NCBI GenBank assembly: GCA_002409785.1
Contig: DHOX01000012.1
Span: 2,307 to 23,383 of the forward strand
Origin: Prevotella sp. UBA5379
GTDB taxonomy: Bacteria > Bacteroidota > Bacteroidia > Bacteroidales > Bacteroidaceae
Length of the DNA stretch: 21,077 nucleotides
Direction: 5' to 3'
In this document: piece by piece, positions 8,936-17,570 of the stretch
Layout: the number at the start of each line of letters is the position of its first letter
Numbering within the stretch: the first letter of the stretch is position 1
Translations under genes and position numbers: made by a program
The notes under the pieces: generated by a model
What the model saw: the letters and a program-made list of their open reading frames with translations, nothing else
Database searches by the model: none
What the model was told of the DNA's origin: nothing

Positions 8936-10531
8936 CTATTGATGGCCCCAGATGATCCTGTCAAGGTCTTGATAGCGATTTTCCATAGCCGGATCCGTTT
9001 TCATGCAAGTATTTGTGTCGATCAGAAGAACAGGAGGAACTTCTTTGTCATTAACCGGTGTCCATTCAGGCAGTCCCAGTCCATTAGGATTTCCTGTCTT
9101 GATAAAATTGGCGTAATAGTTTTCAAAGATGTCAGAGACCATATAATCATCCGGTTGCCAGTCATAGACACGGTTGGTAGGCAGATTCCCCATCGCATAT
9201 TCAATGTCGGCAGAGTGTACGGCACCTTTTGCGCGAGGCTGTGAAGTCTGGCTCCCAGCATCAATGACACCACCGGCCAGTCCTGCTATCTTTCCGGAAA
9301 TGCGCATGACCGGACGGGGATGGGCGTAGAGGTATCGATATACAGGCTGCTTGCAAGTTTGAGCCTGCATGTTTCCCCATTTCCAGGTGCTGAAGGCGAT
9401 GAAGAGATCGCCGGTAAAGTTATGTCCAGGCATCCCTTTGGCCTCTGCATCCGTCGTGATTCCGTAAAGTCCAAGTACTTCATCTGCATGACTGCCATAG
9501 ACGGCTTGTGCCATCTGCTTGAGATGAACTACTGTGCTTTCCTGATCAGGCAGGGCAGACTCCAGGCTGTTCCCTCCTATAAGCAAAGGTACCTGGGCTT
9601 GTCCCCCACGTGTAAAAATGTCTACAGGCTGTTCAGGGATAAAGTAATTATCGATGTTGTAGGTGAATCGTCCGATCGTGTCTGATAACTTCATGAGTTT
9701 TTCAGCAGACAAGGCCCTTAAATCCCTGATATTCTTGAACCCCATCTTTTTCGCGGATTCCATTCCCGCCCTTTCGGCTTGCTTCAGGGTCGGAAGTTGG
9801 TGAAATCCCATTACTGATCCACTCGAACCTATGGCCTGCTGGAATAATCCTTTGGCTAAAGGAGAGGCCATGAGGATACTGACAGACATTGATCCTGCTG
9901 ATTCGCCTGCAATTGTGATATGGTCAGGATCTCCGCCGAAGGCGGCTATATTGTCTTTTACCCATCTGATCGCTGCGACCTGATCCAGAAAGCCATAGTC
10001 ACCTGATCCCTTGTAAGTCGTTTCCCTGGACAATTGTGGATGGGCAAAAAATCCGAAGATCCCCTCACGATAGTTGGCGGTGATGGCCACGATTCCCTTT
10101 CTTGCCATTGACATCCCGTCATATCGTGGCTCGCTGCCGCTACCGGCTATCAGTCCTCCACCATTGAAATAGATGATGACCGGGAGTTTTTCCTGAAAGG
10201 TCTTTGCCGGCGTCCATATATTCAGGTAGAGGCAGTCTTCGCTCACCTTCCTGGTGCCGAAGTTCATGTCTCCGAAGACCGGCTCCTGCATGGGGTTCGG
10301 ACCGAACTCCCTGGCCTGGCGTACTCCCGCCCAGTGGGCGGCGGGCTGCGGCGCTTTCCATCTCAGTTGACCAACAGGGGGAGCTGCAAAGGGGATACCC
10401 TTGAAGATGCTGATCCCGGATTCATACAGGCCTTCAACGATTCCTTCTCGTGTTCCCACCTGAGGATTATTCCGGGCAGATGCCGTGCTGCAGAGCAGGA
10501 TGGCCATCAAAGTAAAAATAGTCTTTTTCAT
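8936..10531 (-). CDS. Secreted type-B carboxylesterase (para-nitrobenzyl esterase family)
   Basis: The 531-residue alpha/beta hydrolase starts at the ATG at 10531, because the signal peptide MKKTIFTLMAILLCSTASA begins there; an in-frame ATG six codons upstream is less likely. Family features are GIPFAAPPVGQLRWKAPQP (45-63), SEDCLYLNIWTP (97-108), the nucleophile elbow GESAG with Ser211, a GGNSLES segment with Glu324, and GAVHSADIEYAMGN with His439, which together make a Ser-Glu-His triad. The oxyanion-hole motif, normally HGGG, reads NGGG at 123-126. It probably removes acetyl or other acyl esters from glycan fragments in the periplasm, but family sequence does not give the substrate. It follows the aldo/keto reductase gene by 133 bases on the same strand and may share its transcript. 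Confidence 0.92.
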   Translation of the reverse strand: MKKTIFTLMAILLCSTASARNNPQVGTREGIVEGLYESGISIFKGIPFAAPPVGQLRWKAPQPAAHWAGVRQAREFGPNPMQEPVFGDMNFGTRKVSEDCLYLNIWTPAKTFQEKLPVIIYFNGGGLIAGSGSEPRYDGMSMARKGIVAITANYREGIFGFFAHPQLSRETTYKGSGDYGFLDQVAAIRWVKDNIAAFGGDPDHITIAGESAGSMSVSILMASPLAKGLFQQAIGSSGSVMGFHQLPTLKQAERAGMESAKKMGFKNIRDLRALSAEKLMKLSDTIGRFTYNIDNYFIPEQPVDIFTRGGQAQVPLLIGGNSLESALPDQESTVVHLKQMAQAVYGSHADEVLGLYGITTDAEAKGMPGHNFTGDLFIAFSTWKWGNMQAQTCKQPVYRYLYAHPRPVMRISGKIAGLAGGVIDAGSQTSQPRAKGAVHSADIEYAMGNLPTNRVYDWQPDDYMVSDIFENYYANFIKTGNPNGLGLPEWTPVNDKEVPPVLLIDTNTCMKTDPAMENRYQDLDRIIWGHQ

Positions 10532-10664
10532 GTGATTTGTAATTTTCATTATTCGTGATTAAGGTGTGCCCTGCCATTTCCCTGGTCCTTCATGAGAATT
10601 TCGGGTGAGCGTTTTCCTTCTGTTCATATCTGGAAGACAGGGAGCGGGTCGGATCGGCGGGCAA

Positions 10665-11672
10665 TTATCGGGTAACTGGATTCTCTTGAAATTCAGGGAT
10701 CTGGACACCCTTGAGACTGGGCGCATGGATACATCTCAGGTTGTCTTTCAACTGTTCCGTACTGCTTGCCCCTATTAGTACGGAGGTTACGCCATGTTGT
10801 GCCAGTATCCAGGAAAGGGCCAGATCGGCCAGTGATTCATCGTGTTGGGCCGCGATGGCATGGAGACTCTTTAGATATTGAAGGAGTTTGGGGGTCAGGA
10901 CAGACTGGTCTAAAGAATTGTGCTGAGACATCCGGCTGTCCGCAGGGATACCGTTGAGGTAACGGTCTGTAAGTAATCCTTGTGCTAAAGGAGAGAACGA
11001 GATAAATCCGATACCATGGTCTGCACAGTAGTTGAGGATGCCTTCTTTTTCCGGTGATCGGTCGAGGAGGTTCAGACGGCCCTGGTAGATCAGCAGGGGT
11101 ACGTCCCGCTTCCGGAGATATTCGTCTGCAAACTGAAGGGCCTTGAGTGGCCAGCGGCTGATCCCGATATAGAGGGCTTTGCCCTGGCGGACGATGTCTA
11201 CAAGAGTTTGAAGAGTTTCTTCCAGCGGTGTGTTCGGATCATACCGGTGGCTATAGAAGAGATCTACATAGTCGAGGTGCATCCGCCGGAGACTCTGGTC
11301 AATACTGGCCATGAGGTATTTCCTTGATCCCCAGTTTCCGTATGGTCCGGGCCACATCTCATATCCGGCCTTGCTGCTGATAAAAAGTTCATCCCGGTAA
11401 GGATGGAAGGTGTCGTCCATAAGGTGCCCCATGGTCTCTTCTGCGGAACCGTAAACAGGCCCGTAATTGTTAGCCAGGTCGAAATGTGTAATGCCATGAT
11501 CAAAGGCAAAACGGGTTATCTCCCGGCTTCTTTCATACGGATTGATACTCCCGAAGTTATGCCAGAAACCGAGACTTACTTCAGGCAGGAGTATGCCGCT
11601 GTTTCCGCATCGTGCATATTCCATGCCGTTGTTGTAACGGTTGCCATTGGCAGTGTAATGTTCTGAAATCAT
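10665..11672 (-). CDS. Aldo/keto reductase of the YghZ / L-glyceraldehyde 3-phosphate reductase type (AKR14)
   Basis: This 335-residue cytoplasmic NADPH-dependent oxidoreductase closely resembles E. coli YghZ by eye: SLGFWHNFG, ITHFDLANNYGP, SSKAGYEMWPGPYGNWGSRKYL (one continuous stretch), SLRRMHLDYVDLFYSHR and FSPLAQGLLTDRYLNGIP. The AKR tetrad is Asp65, Tyr70, Lys101 and His142. The C-terminal SVLIGASSTEQLKDNL is the usual dinucleotide-binding segment. I used the first ATG at 11672; a second at residue 17 (MEYARCGNSG) also fits the E. coli start. YghZ reduces L-glyceraldehyde 3-phosphate and other short aldehydes. In this rhamnose-linked cluster it might reduce L-lactaldehyde, which is an inference. 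It is transcribed away from the CE12 operon and towards the esterase. Confidence 0.93.
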   Translation of the reverse strand: MISEHYTANGNRYNNGMEYARCGNSGILLPEVSLGFWHNFGSINPYERSREITRFAFDHGITHFDLANNYGPVYGSAEETMGHLMDDTFHPYRDELFISSKAGYEMWPGPYGNWGSRKYLMASIDQSLRRMHLDYVDLFYSHRYDPNTPLEETLQTLVDIVRQGKALYIGISRWPLKALQFADEYLRKRDVPLLIYQGRLNLLDRSPEKEGILNYCADHGIGFISFSPLAQGLLTDRYLNGIPADSRMSQHNSLDQSVLTPKLLQYLKSLHAIAAQHDESLADLALSWILAQHGVTSVLIGASSTEQLKDNLRCIHAPSLKGVQIPEFQENPVTR

Positions 11673-11702
11673 ATTGGATAGGATTGAATAGTTTTCTCAA
11701 TA

Positions 11703-11710
11703 CAAATATA
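11703..11710 (-). promoter_or_regulatory. Probable promoter -7 box for the reductase/esterase pair
   Basis: On the minus strand this reads TATATTTG, an exact fit to TAnnTTTG. It lies about 30 bases upstream of the reductase ATG, giving a short leader. The -33 box is weak (roughly TAAG at 20 bases' distance), so confidence is moderate. Confidence 0.5.
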
Positions 11711-11886
11711 AGGATTAAAAACGAATATAGGCTTATCTTTAAAGATCTTTATTACAATAGATAGATTTTGTCTGTTGCCTGGCTTGGGGAAACGGTTATG
11801 TCTGAATCGTAATTCCGGAAAAGTGCTCCTTTTGCGGGTCTGGTCTTACAGATTTGAATAAAATGAATATTTTTTGAACGGAATTC

Positions 11887-11918
11887 TTTTAATGATTCTT
11901 ATATATTTTATATCTTTG
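11887..11918 (+). promoter_or_regulatory. Probable promoter for the CE12-CE12-GH2-GH115 operon
   Basis: TATCTTTG at 11911-11918 fits the -7 consensus TAnnTTTG exactly. TTTT at 11887-11890 sits 20 bases upstream, at the -33 position, with three of four consensus bases. The leader to the CE12 start would be about 80 bases. Confidence 0.6.
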
Positions 11919-12006
11919 CATGGGTGGACGGATATTTGCTCCGCCATTTATGATGCCCGATGCTCAAGATCTTTTTTAAGAAGGAATAAACTATTAAAAC
12001 TAATTG

Positions 12007-13647
12007 ATGATGAAAAGAAAATTTGCCATGCTTTGCCTGTCTGCATTTCTGTCGGCGGTCGTCCTGCCCGTTTCCATGAAAGCTCAGGTACCTGCTCCGA
12101 TGGCCGATGTAAACCATGTAGTGGATCTGACCCTGGACAGTCTGAGTAAAGCCCAGATGGCCCGTCCTGTTCCTGGCTCTAGCCGGATAGGTAATCATCC
12201 GGTCCTTTTTCTGATCGGTAATTCTACCATGCGTAACGGAACCCTGGGGGATGGCCATAATGGCCAATGGGGCTGGGGATTCTACGAACATGTCTTTTTT
12301 GACCCTCACAAAATAACTGTGGAGAATCAGGCTTTGGGAGGCATGAGCAGTCGTACTTATTACAATAAACTCTGGGCTCCTGTACGGGATGCCATTCGGC
12401 CCGGTGACTGGGTGATTATTTCCATCGGGCATAATGACAATGGCCCCTATGACCGGGGACGGGCCCGTGCGAGTATTCCTGGTACTGGCATGGATTCTCT
12501 TCATGTCATCATCCAGGAGACTGGTGTGCATGAGACCGTCTTTACTTACGGGGAATATATGCGGAAATTTATCCGGGACATCCGCCAGCGGGGTGGAAAT
12601 CCTATTCTGATGTCCTTGACCCCTCGGGATGCCTACAATCCGAAAACAGGAAAGGTGGTCAGGGGGATCTGGACACAATGGCTGGAAGAGGTGGCCGCAA
12701 CATACGGGGTCCCATTTGTAAACCTGGATGAGATCTCTGCAGAAAAACTCGATCATTACAGTCCTTGGAAAGAGAAGTATATGTTTTATATTGACCATAT
12801 CCATAGCAGCAGGTTCGGCGCGATGATGAATGCGCGCAGTGCGGCGGAGGGTATTGCTGAGAGTCCTGATCCTGCCTTGAGACCCCTGCAGGAGATGATG
12901 CTCCCTGTGGCCTTGCCTACGGAACCGGTAAAGCGTGAAAAGGGAAAACCTGTGGTCTGGATTACCGGTGACAGTACGGTCAAGAATATGGATAAGGATA
13001 AGAACGGCATGTGGGGCTGGGGATCGCAGGCTTATACCGTCTTTGACAAAAAAAAGATTACTTGTTTCAATGCTGCAAAGGCAGGCAGTTCTACACGTAC
13101 TTTCTTAAATGACGGCCGTTGGGATCGTGTCTATAATAGCCTTCAACCGGGAGATTTCGTGCTCATCCAGTTTGGACATAATGATATTGGGCCTATTGAC
13201 CATGATAAGGAACGTGGCGTGATAGCCTGTGCGCAGGATACAGATCATGTTTACCGGTCTGCCCGTGACGGACATTATGAAGTGGTCTACAGTTTCGGGT
13301 GGTATCTGAAGAAATTCATTGATGATGTCCGTGAGAAGGGGGCTACACCGATCCTTGTCTCGCTCACGCCTCGTAATGAATGGAAAGACGGGAAGATAGA
13401 GCGGCGTAATGATACCTATGGTAAATGGTACCGTGAGGTAGTCAAGACAACTGGCGTTGAATTCGTTGATTTGCATAATCTTACTGCTGACTGGTTGGAC
13501 AAGCATTGTGGCAGTAAGTCAAAAGCTTCAAAATATTATAACCATGACCATACCCATAACAGTCTGGCCGGCGCCAGATTAAATGCAAAGGATATTGCCA
13601 GGGGATTGAAGGCCATCAAGAGTCCTTTGGCCAAATACCTGAAGTGA
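12007..13647 (+). CDS. Tandem-domain rhamnogalacturonan acetylesterase (two CE12 SGNH domains in one chain)
   Basis: This 546-residue exported protein holds two complete SGNH/GDSL hydrolase domains, each with CE12 character. Domain 1 (about 64-285) has block I GNST with Ser73, block II Gly112 in GGMSSR, block III GHND with Asn143, and the DxxH pair Asp263/His266. Domain 2 (about 315-535) has GDST with Ser323, Gly360 in AGSSTR, GHND with Asn392 and Asp514/His517. Both therefore look catalytically complete. The signal peptide ends near MKAQ. The frame can be read from a TTG at 12004, but I chose the ATG at 12007; a second ATG follows directly. CE12 enzymes remove acetyl groups from rhamnogalacturonan, and some act on xylan. 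The gene opens a four-gene rightward cluster and is followed after 96 bases by another CE12. Confidence 0.93.
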   Translation: MMKRKFAMLCLSAFLSAVVLPVSMKAQVPAPMADVNHVVDLTLDSLSKAQMARPVPGSSRIGNHPVLFLIGNSTMRNGTLGDGHNGQWGWGFYEHVFFDPHKITVENQALGGMSSRTYYNKLWAPVRDAIRPGDWVIISIGHNDNGPYDRGRARASIPGTGMDSLHVIIQETGVHETVFTYGEYMRKFIRDIRQRGGNPILMSLTPRDAYNPKTGKVVRGIWTQWLEEVAATYGVPFVNLDEISAEKLDHYSPWKEKYMFYIDHIHSSRFGAMMNARSAAEGIAESPDPALRPLQEMMLPVALPTEPVKREKGKPVVWITGDSTVKNMDKDKNGMWGWGSQAYTVFDKKKITCFNAAKAGSSTRTFLNDGRWDRVYNSLQPGDFVLIQFGHNDIGPIDHDKERGVIACAQDTDHVYRSARDGHYEVVYSFGWYLKKFIDDVREKGATPILVSLTPRNEWKDGKIERRNDTYGKWYREVVKTTGVEFVDLHNLTADWLDKHCGSKSKASKYYNHDHTHNSLAGARLNAKDIARGLKAIKSPLAKYLK

Positions 13648-13743
13648 GGGATGGAAGGGCTCTGAATCCTGCCTCCCGGCATTTGTGATCTTGGCTTGAG
13701 GGGAGGACTTTCTGAAATCCAATAGTAACAATCTATTTACAAT

Positions 13744-14979
13744 ATGAAGAGAACACTAATTTTAGCCGTTGTACTTCTGACAACATTAACGGGGTACAGC
13801 CAGACTTTTGATATGACGAAGCCACAACCTGTTTATAAGGATGCGGTAGGCTATGGCTATGATATCTTGCCTGTTCCGGACAGAAAATCCACGAAACCTT
13901 TTTTCTTTTCTGTCAAGGTTCCTGACGGAAATTATAAGGTAACGGTCACGTTGGGGAGCAGGCGCAGGGCTGCCCAGACCGTGGTGCGGGCTGAGAGCCG
14001 CAGGTTATTTCTGGAAAACACATTTACGGCAAAGGGCAAGTTCAAGACTTTTTCTTTTGTCGTCAATAAGCGCTCACCATATATTTCCGATAAGGAACAG
14101 GTACTGTTGAAACCGCGTGAACGCGGGTCTTTGGACTGGGATGACAAACTTACACTGGAGTTCAATGGCCCGTCACCTGCTGTGAAGAGGATCAGTATTG
14201 TCCCGGACAGTGCCGTGACTACACTCTTTTTGTGTGGTAATTCAACGGTGGTCGACCAGGCAAAAGAACCCTGGACAAGTTGGGGACAGATGGCTCCGCG
14301 TTGGTTCACTGATCAGATCTCTGTCTCTAATCAAGCTGAAAGCGGGTTGACGGCAACCTCTTTCTTACGTCAGAACCGTCTGGACAAGATCCTTACGATG
14401 CTGAAAAAGGGGGACTGGGTGTTCTGTGAATTCGGTCATAATGATCAGAAAGAGCATGGACCGGGCGATGGTGCCTGGTATAACTTTACTTATGCCTTGA
14501 AGATTTATATTGATAAGGTGCGCAGGGCAGGTGGAAATATTGTCTTTATCACACCTACAGAACGGAGATTCTGGAAGGATGACAATAAGCATATCCGTGA
14601 AACTCACGGAGATTATCCGGAGGCAATGCGTGTCGTGGCAAAACGTGAGGGCGTTCCACTGATCGAACTTCACTATATGACCCGCACGTTCTTTGAAACT
14701 TTAGGCTTTGAGGACAGCAAGCGTGCTTTGGTTCAATATCCGGCGAATACTTTCCCCGGACAGACAAAGGCTCTTGCAGACAACACCCATTTCAACCCGT
14801 ACGGAGCTTATGAGGTCGCCAAGATGGTGGTGATGGGGATGAAAGAGGATCATCTGCCTATGGTTCAAGATCTTCGAAAGGATTGGAAAGACTATGATCC
14901 TGCCCATCCGGATGACTGGAAAACCTATAAATGGTATCCGGCTCCGATGATTGATCTGGTCAAACCGGCCGGAAATTAA
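13744..14979 (+). CDS. Rhamnogalacturonan acetylesterase-like CE12 with N-terminal beta-sandwich domain
   Basis: The 411-residue protein has a signal peptide (MKRTLILAVVLLTTLTGYSQ) and an N-terminal domain of about residues 21-155. That domain includes FFFSVKVPDGNYKVTVTLGS, with a carbohydrate-binding or galactose-binding-like appearance. A CE12 SGNH domain follows: GNST with Ser167, Gly201 in ESGLTATSF, GHND with Asn233, and Asp346/His349 in DNTHFNPYGAYEVAK. All four catalytic blocks are intact. It should deacetylate pectic rhamnogalacturonan or its oligosaccharides in the periplasm or at the surface. Its length and N-terminal domain match the common Bacteroidetes form of CE12. It is unlike either half of the upstream tandem CE12 in its N-terminal extension, so the three domains are not simple recent copies. 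Confidence 0.93.
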   Translation: MKRTLILAVVLLTTLTGYSQTFDMTKPQPVYKDAVGYGYDILPVPDRKSTKPFFFSVKVPDGNYKVTVTLGSRRRAAQTVVRAESRRLFLENTFTAKGKFKTFSFVVNKRSPYISDKEQVLLKPRERGSLDWDDKLTLEFNGPSPAVKRISIVPDSAVTTLFLCGNSTVVDQAKEPWTSWGQMAPRWFTDQISVSNQAESGLTATSFLRQNRLDKILTMLKKGDWVFCEFGHNDQKEHGPGDGAWYNFTYALKIYIDKVRRAGGNIVFITPTERRFWKDDNKHIRETHGDYPEAMRVVAKREGVPLIELHYMTRTFFETLGFEDSKRALVQYPANTFPGQTKALADNTHFNPYGAYEVAKMVVMGMKEDHLPMVQDLRKDWKDYDPAHPDDWKTYKWYPAPMIDLVKPAGN

Positions 14980-15135
14980 GGAGATCTATCCGGTGTTCGG
15001 ATCCTGGGAAAGGGGACAGGGACGTCCTGCCGTCGACTGATCGCAGAGGGAAGGTTCCGGTTGCCCTGAAAAGGGCTGGGTCAGGAGTGGAACGGGCGAT
15101 TTTGATTTAAAATAGATTTTTATTGAACACAACAA
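14980..15135 (+). other. Purine-rich intercistronic spacer with small hairpins
   Basis: This 156-base gap has no gene. It contains the palindrome GGACGTCC inside a GC-rich stretch and a GCCCT/AGGGC stem (15063-15076) with a GAAA tetraloop. The last 30 bases before the GH2 start are AT-rich. No terminator or consensus promoter is evident, so read-through from the CE12 gene is likely. Confidence 0.4.
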
Positions 15136-17529
15136 ATGAAGAAAATATTACTATTAGCTGCAACTTTATGTTTCACCCTGGCTGTAGATGCGCAGCGTGA
15201 TACCTTGAATCTTGATTTTGGCTGGCAGTTTAAACTGGTCAGGTCTGATGTCCAGCCTGCTCAAATCAACTTCCATTCGTCAGATGTGCAAGATGTCGAT
15301 TTGCCTCATGATTTCCAGATTTCCCAGCCCTGGATGAAACCTGCACCGGGGGAACGGGCTGACTTTAGTGATCAGGCTGCCAATGTGAAGAGCCGTTTGT
15401 CGGCCCGGGCTTTCAAGGAAATGGGCTCAGGGGCGTACAGAAGGGTGCTGCATGTGCCTGCTGAATGGAAGGGACGCCGGCTTGTACTTGATTTCGGAGG
15501 AATCATGCTGGTCGGGGATGTCTATCTGAATGGGGAACGAATAGGGGGTACAGACTATGGATATGTCGGTTTCGGAATAGATATTACGGACAAGGTAAGG
15601 TATGGTTCTGATAATGAAATCATCGTGATTGCCAATACGATGGGCCCGAATAATTCGCGCTGGTATACGGGTGGCGGACTTTACCGTGACGTCCATCTGC
15701 TGTTGACCGATTCTCAGTTGTATTTTGCCCGTCATCCTTTGTTTATCACGACAAAGGATAACCGGTTGGTAAATATTACGGCAGAAATTTGCCATTATAG
15801 CAGACAGAAGAGCGGCAGGGTTCAAGTGCGTATCCTGGATGCCACGGGACAGGCCGTGGCTCAGAAGGACAGTATGATGGTGTTCTCTCCGAGGCGTCAT
15901 GATAAGGAATATGTCCTGACCCCGGTTCCTTTACCGGATCCTCAACTCTGGTCTTGCGATCACCCGTATTTGTATACTGCGGAAGTGTCGGTGTATAAAG
16001 CTGACGGGACCCTGGCTGACCAGGTGACGGAACCCTTCGGTGTCCGTACTTTCGAGTTTTCTCCTCAGTTCGGATTGAAACTGAATGGCAGGAAATTGCT
16101 TTTGAAGGGGATCGCAAACCATTCTACTTTTGGCCCTCTCGGGGCTGCTGTCTACCCTCGTGCGATCGAGAAAACCATCAAGACCTTGAAGGCCTTTGGC
16201 TTTAATCATATCCGTACGTCTCACAATCCTTACAGTGAGGATTTTTACCGTCTGTGTGACAAATACGGGATCGTCGTCCTGGACGAACTTTATGATAAGT
16301 GGCTCAAGCAGTATGCCGGTGGCCGTACGGACTGGACGAATCTGTGGCAATATGATGTGCCTGAATGGGTGAAGAGGGACCGGAGTCATGCCTGTGTTGC
16401 CTTCTGGAGTCTGGGGAACGAACTCCAGACCTATCCTGATTTGCCTTTTAATGACTGGGGGGTCACGGCCTATCGCTTGCAGCATACCCTGTTGTATCGC
16501 TATGATGCCACCCGGCCGGTGACGGTGGCCATGCATCCTCGCGGACGCAACTGGCAGACCGATTCTCTGCCTTGTGACCTGGCGATGATTACGGATATTC
16601 AGGCTTATAATTACCGGTATATGTACTTCCCCGGTGACCGCAGGCGTTTTCCGGACATGATCTTTTATCAGAGTGAGGCTAACCTCTCCAATATGGGCCC
16701 GAATTTCTACGGGATGAATCTCAATAAAGTCATCGGCCTGGCTTATTGGGGCATGATCGACTATCTCGGAGAGAGCCATGGCTGGCCGGCAAAAGGAAGT
16801 GATGGAGGAGTATTTGACATGTCCCTTCAGCCTAAGCCCGAAGCTTATTTGCTGAAATCGATGTTCTCGGATCAGCCGGTCGTGCATATCGGCATCGTGG
16901 ATGAAGAAGAAAAGGGGAAAGTCTGGAATGGCGTGAAGGAATCGGTACAGCAATTGTCTGACCAATGGAATCGCACACCGGGAAAGAGATACACGGTTTA
17001 TACTTATACGAATGCGCCGGAGGTAGAACTGTTGGTCAATGGGAAAAGCCTGGGTGTAAAGAAGAATACGCTTGACCCGGATCATCGTGATAAGATCCGC
17101 TGGGATAATGTGGAATACCAGCCGGGATACATTGAGGCTGTGGCCAGGAAAGATGGAAGAGTCATTGCCCGTCATCGGATCAATACGTATGGGAAGGCTG
17201 TCAGATTAGAGCTCCGGCCGGATCAGGAGGTCTGGCATGCTGATGGTATGGATCTGCAGTTTGTGCGGGTCAATGCCGTGGATGCCAAGGGGAATCGTGT
17301 GTGGAGTGCCGATGGAGAAGTTCGTTTTTCCGTTGAGGGAAATGCAAGAATCATAGGGGTCTGTAACGGAGATATTAATACTGATGAGAACCTCGCGGGG
17401 AGTCAGGTCAGACTTCATCATGGGACGGCCCAGGTAATTCTCCGTGCCGGCCGTACTCCGGGAAGAGTGCTGCTGGGTGTGGCTGTTGCAGGATTGAAAA
17501 AAGAGAACCTGAAACTCGCTACCCGTTGA
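15136..17529 (+). CDS. Secreted GH2 beta-glycosidase (beta-galactosidase-like)
   Basis: This 797-residue enzyme has a signal peptide (MKKILLLAATLCFTLAVDAQ). The GH2 sugar-binding domain covers about 22-190 (DLPHDFQI; VYLNGERIGG; WYTGGGLYRDVHL) and an immunoglobulin-like domain about 195-305. The TIM barrel covers about 306-580, with FGFNHIRTSHNPYS (354-367), acid/base Glu429 in FWSLGNE and the likely nucleophile Glu514 in YQSEANLSN. C-terminal beta domains follow, including VELLVNGKSLG and a bacterial-Ig-like end. The catalytic set is complete, unlike the GH2 gene at 6671. The segment normally carrying an H-x-D or HHD loop reads NHSTFGPLGAAV. Exo-beta-galactosidase activity on pectic side chains is most likely; beta-glucuronidase or another GH2 activity is possible. 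It ends 41 bases before the GH115 ATG. Confidence 0.93.
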   Translation: MKKILLLAATLCFTLAVDAQRDTLNLDFGWQFKLVRSDVQPAQINFHSSDVQDVDLPHDFQISQPWMKPAPGERADFSDQAANVKSRLSARAFKEMGSGAYRRVLHVPAEWKGRRLVLDFGGIMLVGDVYLNGERIGGTDYGYVGFGIDITDKVRYGSDNEIIVIANTMGPNNSRWYTGGGLYRDVHLLLTDSQLYFARHPLFITTKDNRLVNITAEICHYSRQKSGRVQVRILDATGQAVAQKDSMMVFSPRRHDKEYVLTPVPLPDPQLWSCDHPYLYTAEVSVYKADGTLADQVTEPFGVRTFEFSPQFGLKLNGRKLLLKGIANHSTFGPLGAAVYPRAIEKTIKTLKAFGFNHIRTSHNPYSEDFYRLCDKYGIVVLDELYDKWLKQYAGGRTDWTNLWQYDVPEWVKRDRSHACVAFWSLGNELQTYPDLPFNDWGVTAYRLQHTLLYRYDATRPVTVAMHPRGRNWQTDSLPCDLAMITDIQAYNYRYMYFPGDRRRFPDMIFYQSEANLSNMGPNFYGMNLNKVIGLAYWGMIDYLGESHGWPAKGSDGGVFDMSLQPKPEAYLLKSMFSDQPVVHIGIVDEEEKGKVWNGVKESVQQLSDQWNRTPGKRYTVYTYTNAPEVELLVNGKSLGVKKNTLDPDHRDKIRWDNVEYQPGYIEAVARKDGRVIARHRINTYGKAVRLELRPDQEVWHADGMDLQFVRVNAVDAKGNRVWSADGEVRFSVEGNARIIGVCNGDINTDENLAGSQVRLHHGTAQVILRAGRTPGRVLLGVAVAGLKKENLKLATR

Positions 17530-17570
17530 GGGCTGCGGTCTTTCCTTTAGTGGATACTTGTTCCTGCCAA

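Larger units (their letters stand above)
11673..12006. other. Divergent intergenic control region between the reductase and the CE12 operon
   Basis: This 334-base AT-rich gap has no gene. It contains a leftward -7 box (11703-11710) and a rightward -7 box (11911-11918). Between them lie the overlapping palindromes ATCTTTAAAGAT (11735-11746) and AAAGATCTTT (11741-11750), and TTCCGGAA (11813-11820). These are candidate operator or regulator sites; nothing in the sequence names the regulator. Confidence 0.6.

Noticed and set aside
15931..17175. 414-codon open frame on the minus strand inside the GH2 gene
   Set aside because: It lies antisense to a clearly conserved GH2 catalytic domain and has no recognisable motif or signal; its length follows from the codon bias of the plus-strand gene.
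17526..17570. TTG start of GH115 overlapping the GH2 stop, suggesting translational coupling
   Set aside because: The 15 extra residues would precede and disrupt a normal signal peptide that begins at the ATG at 17571.
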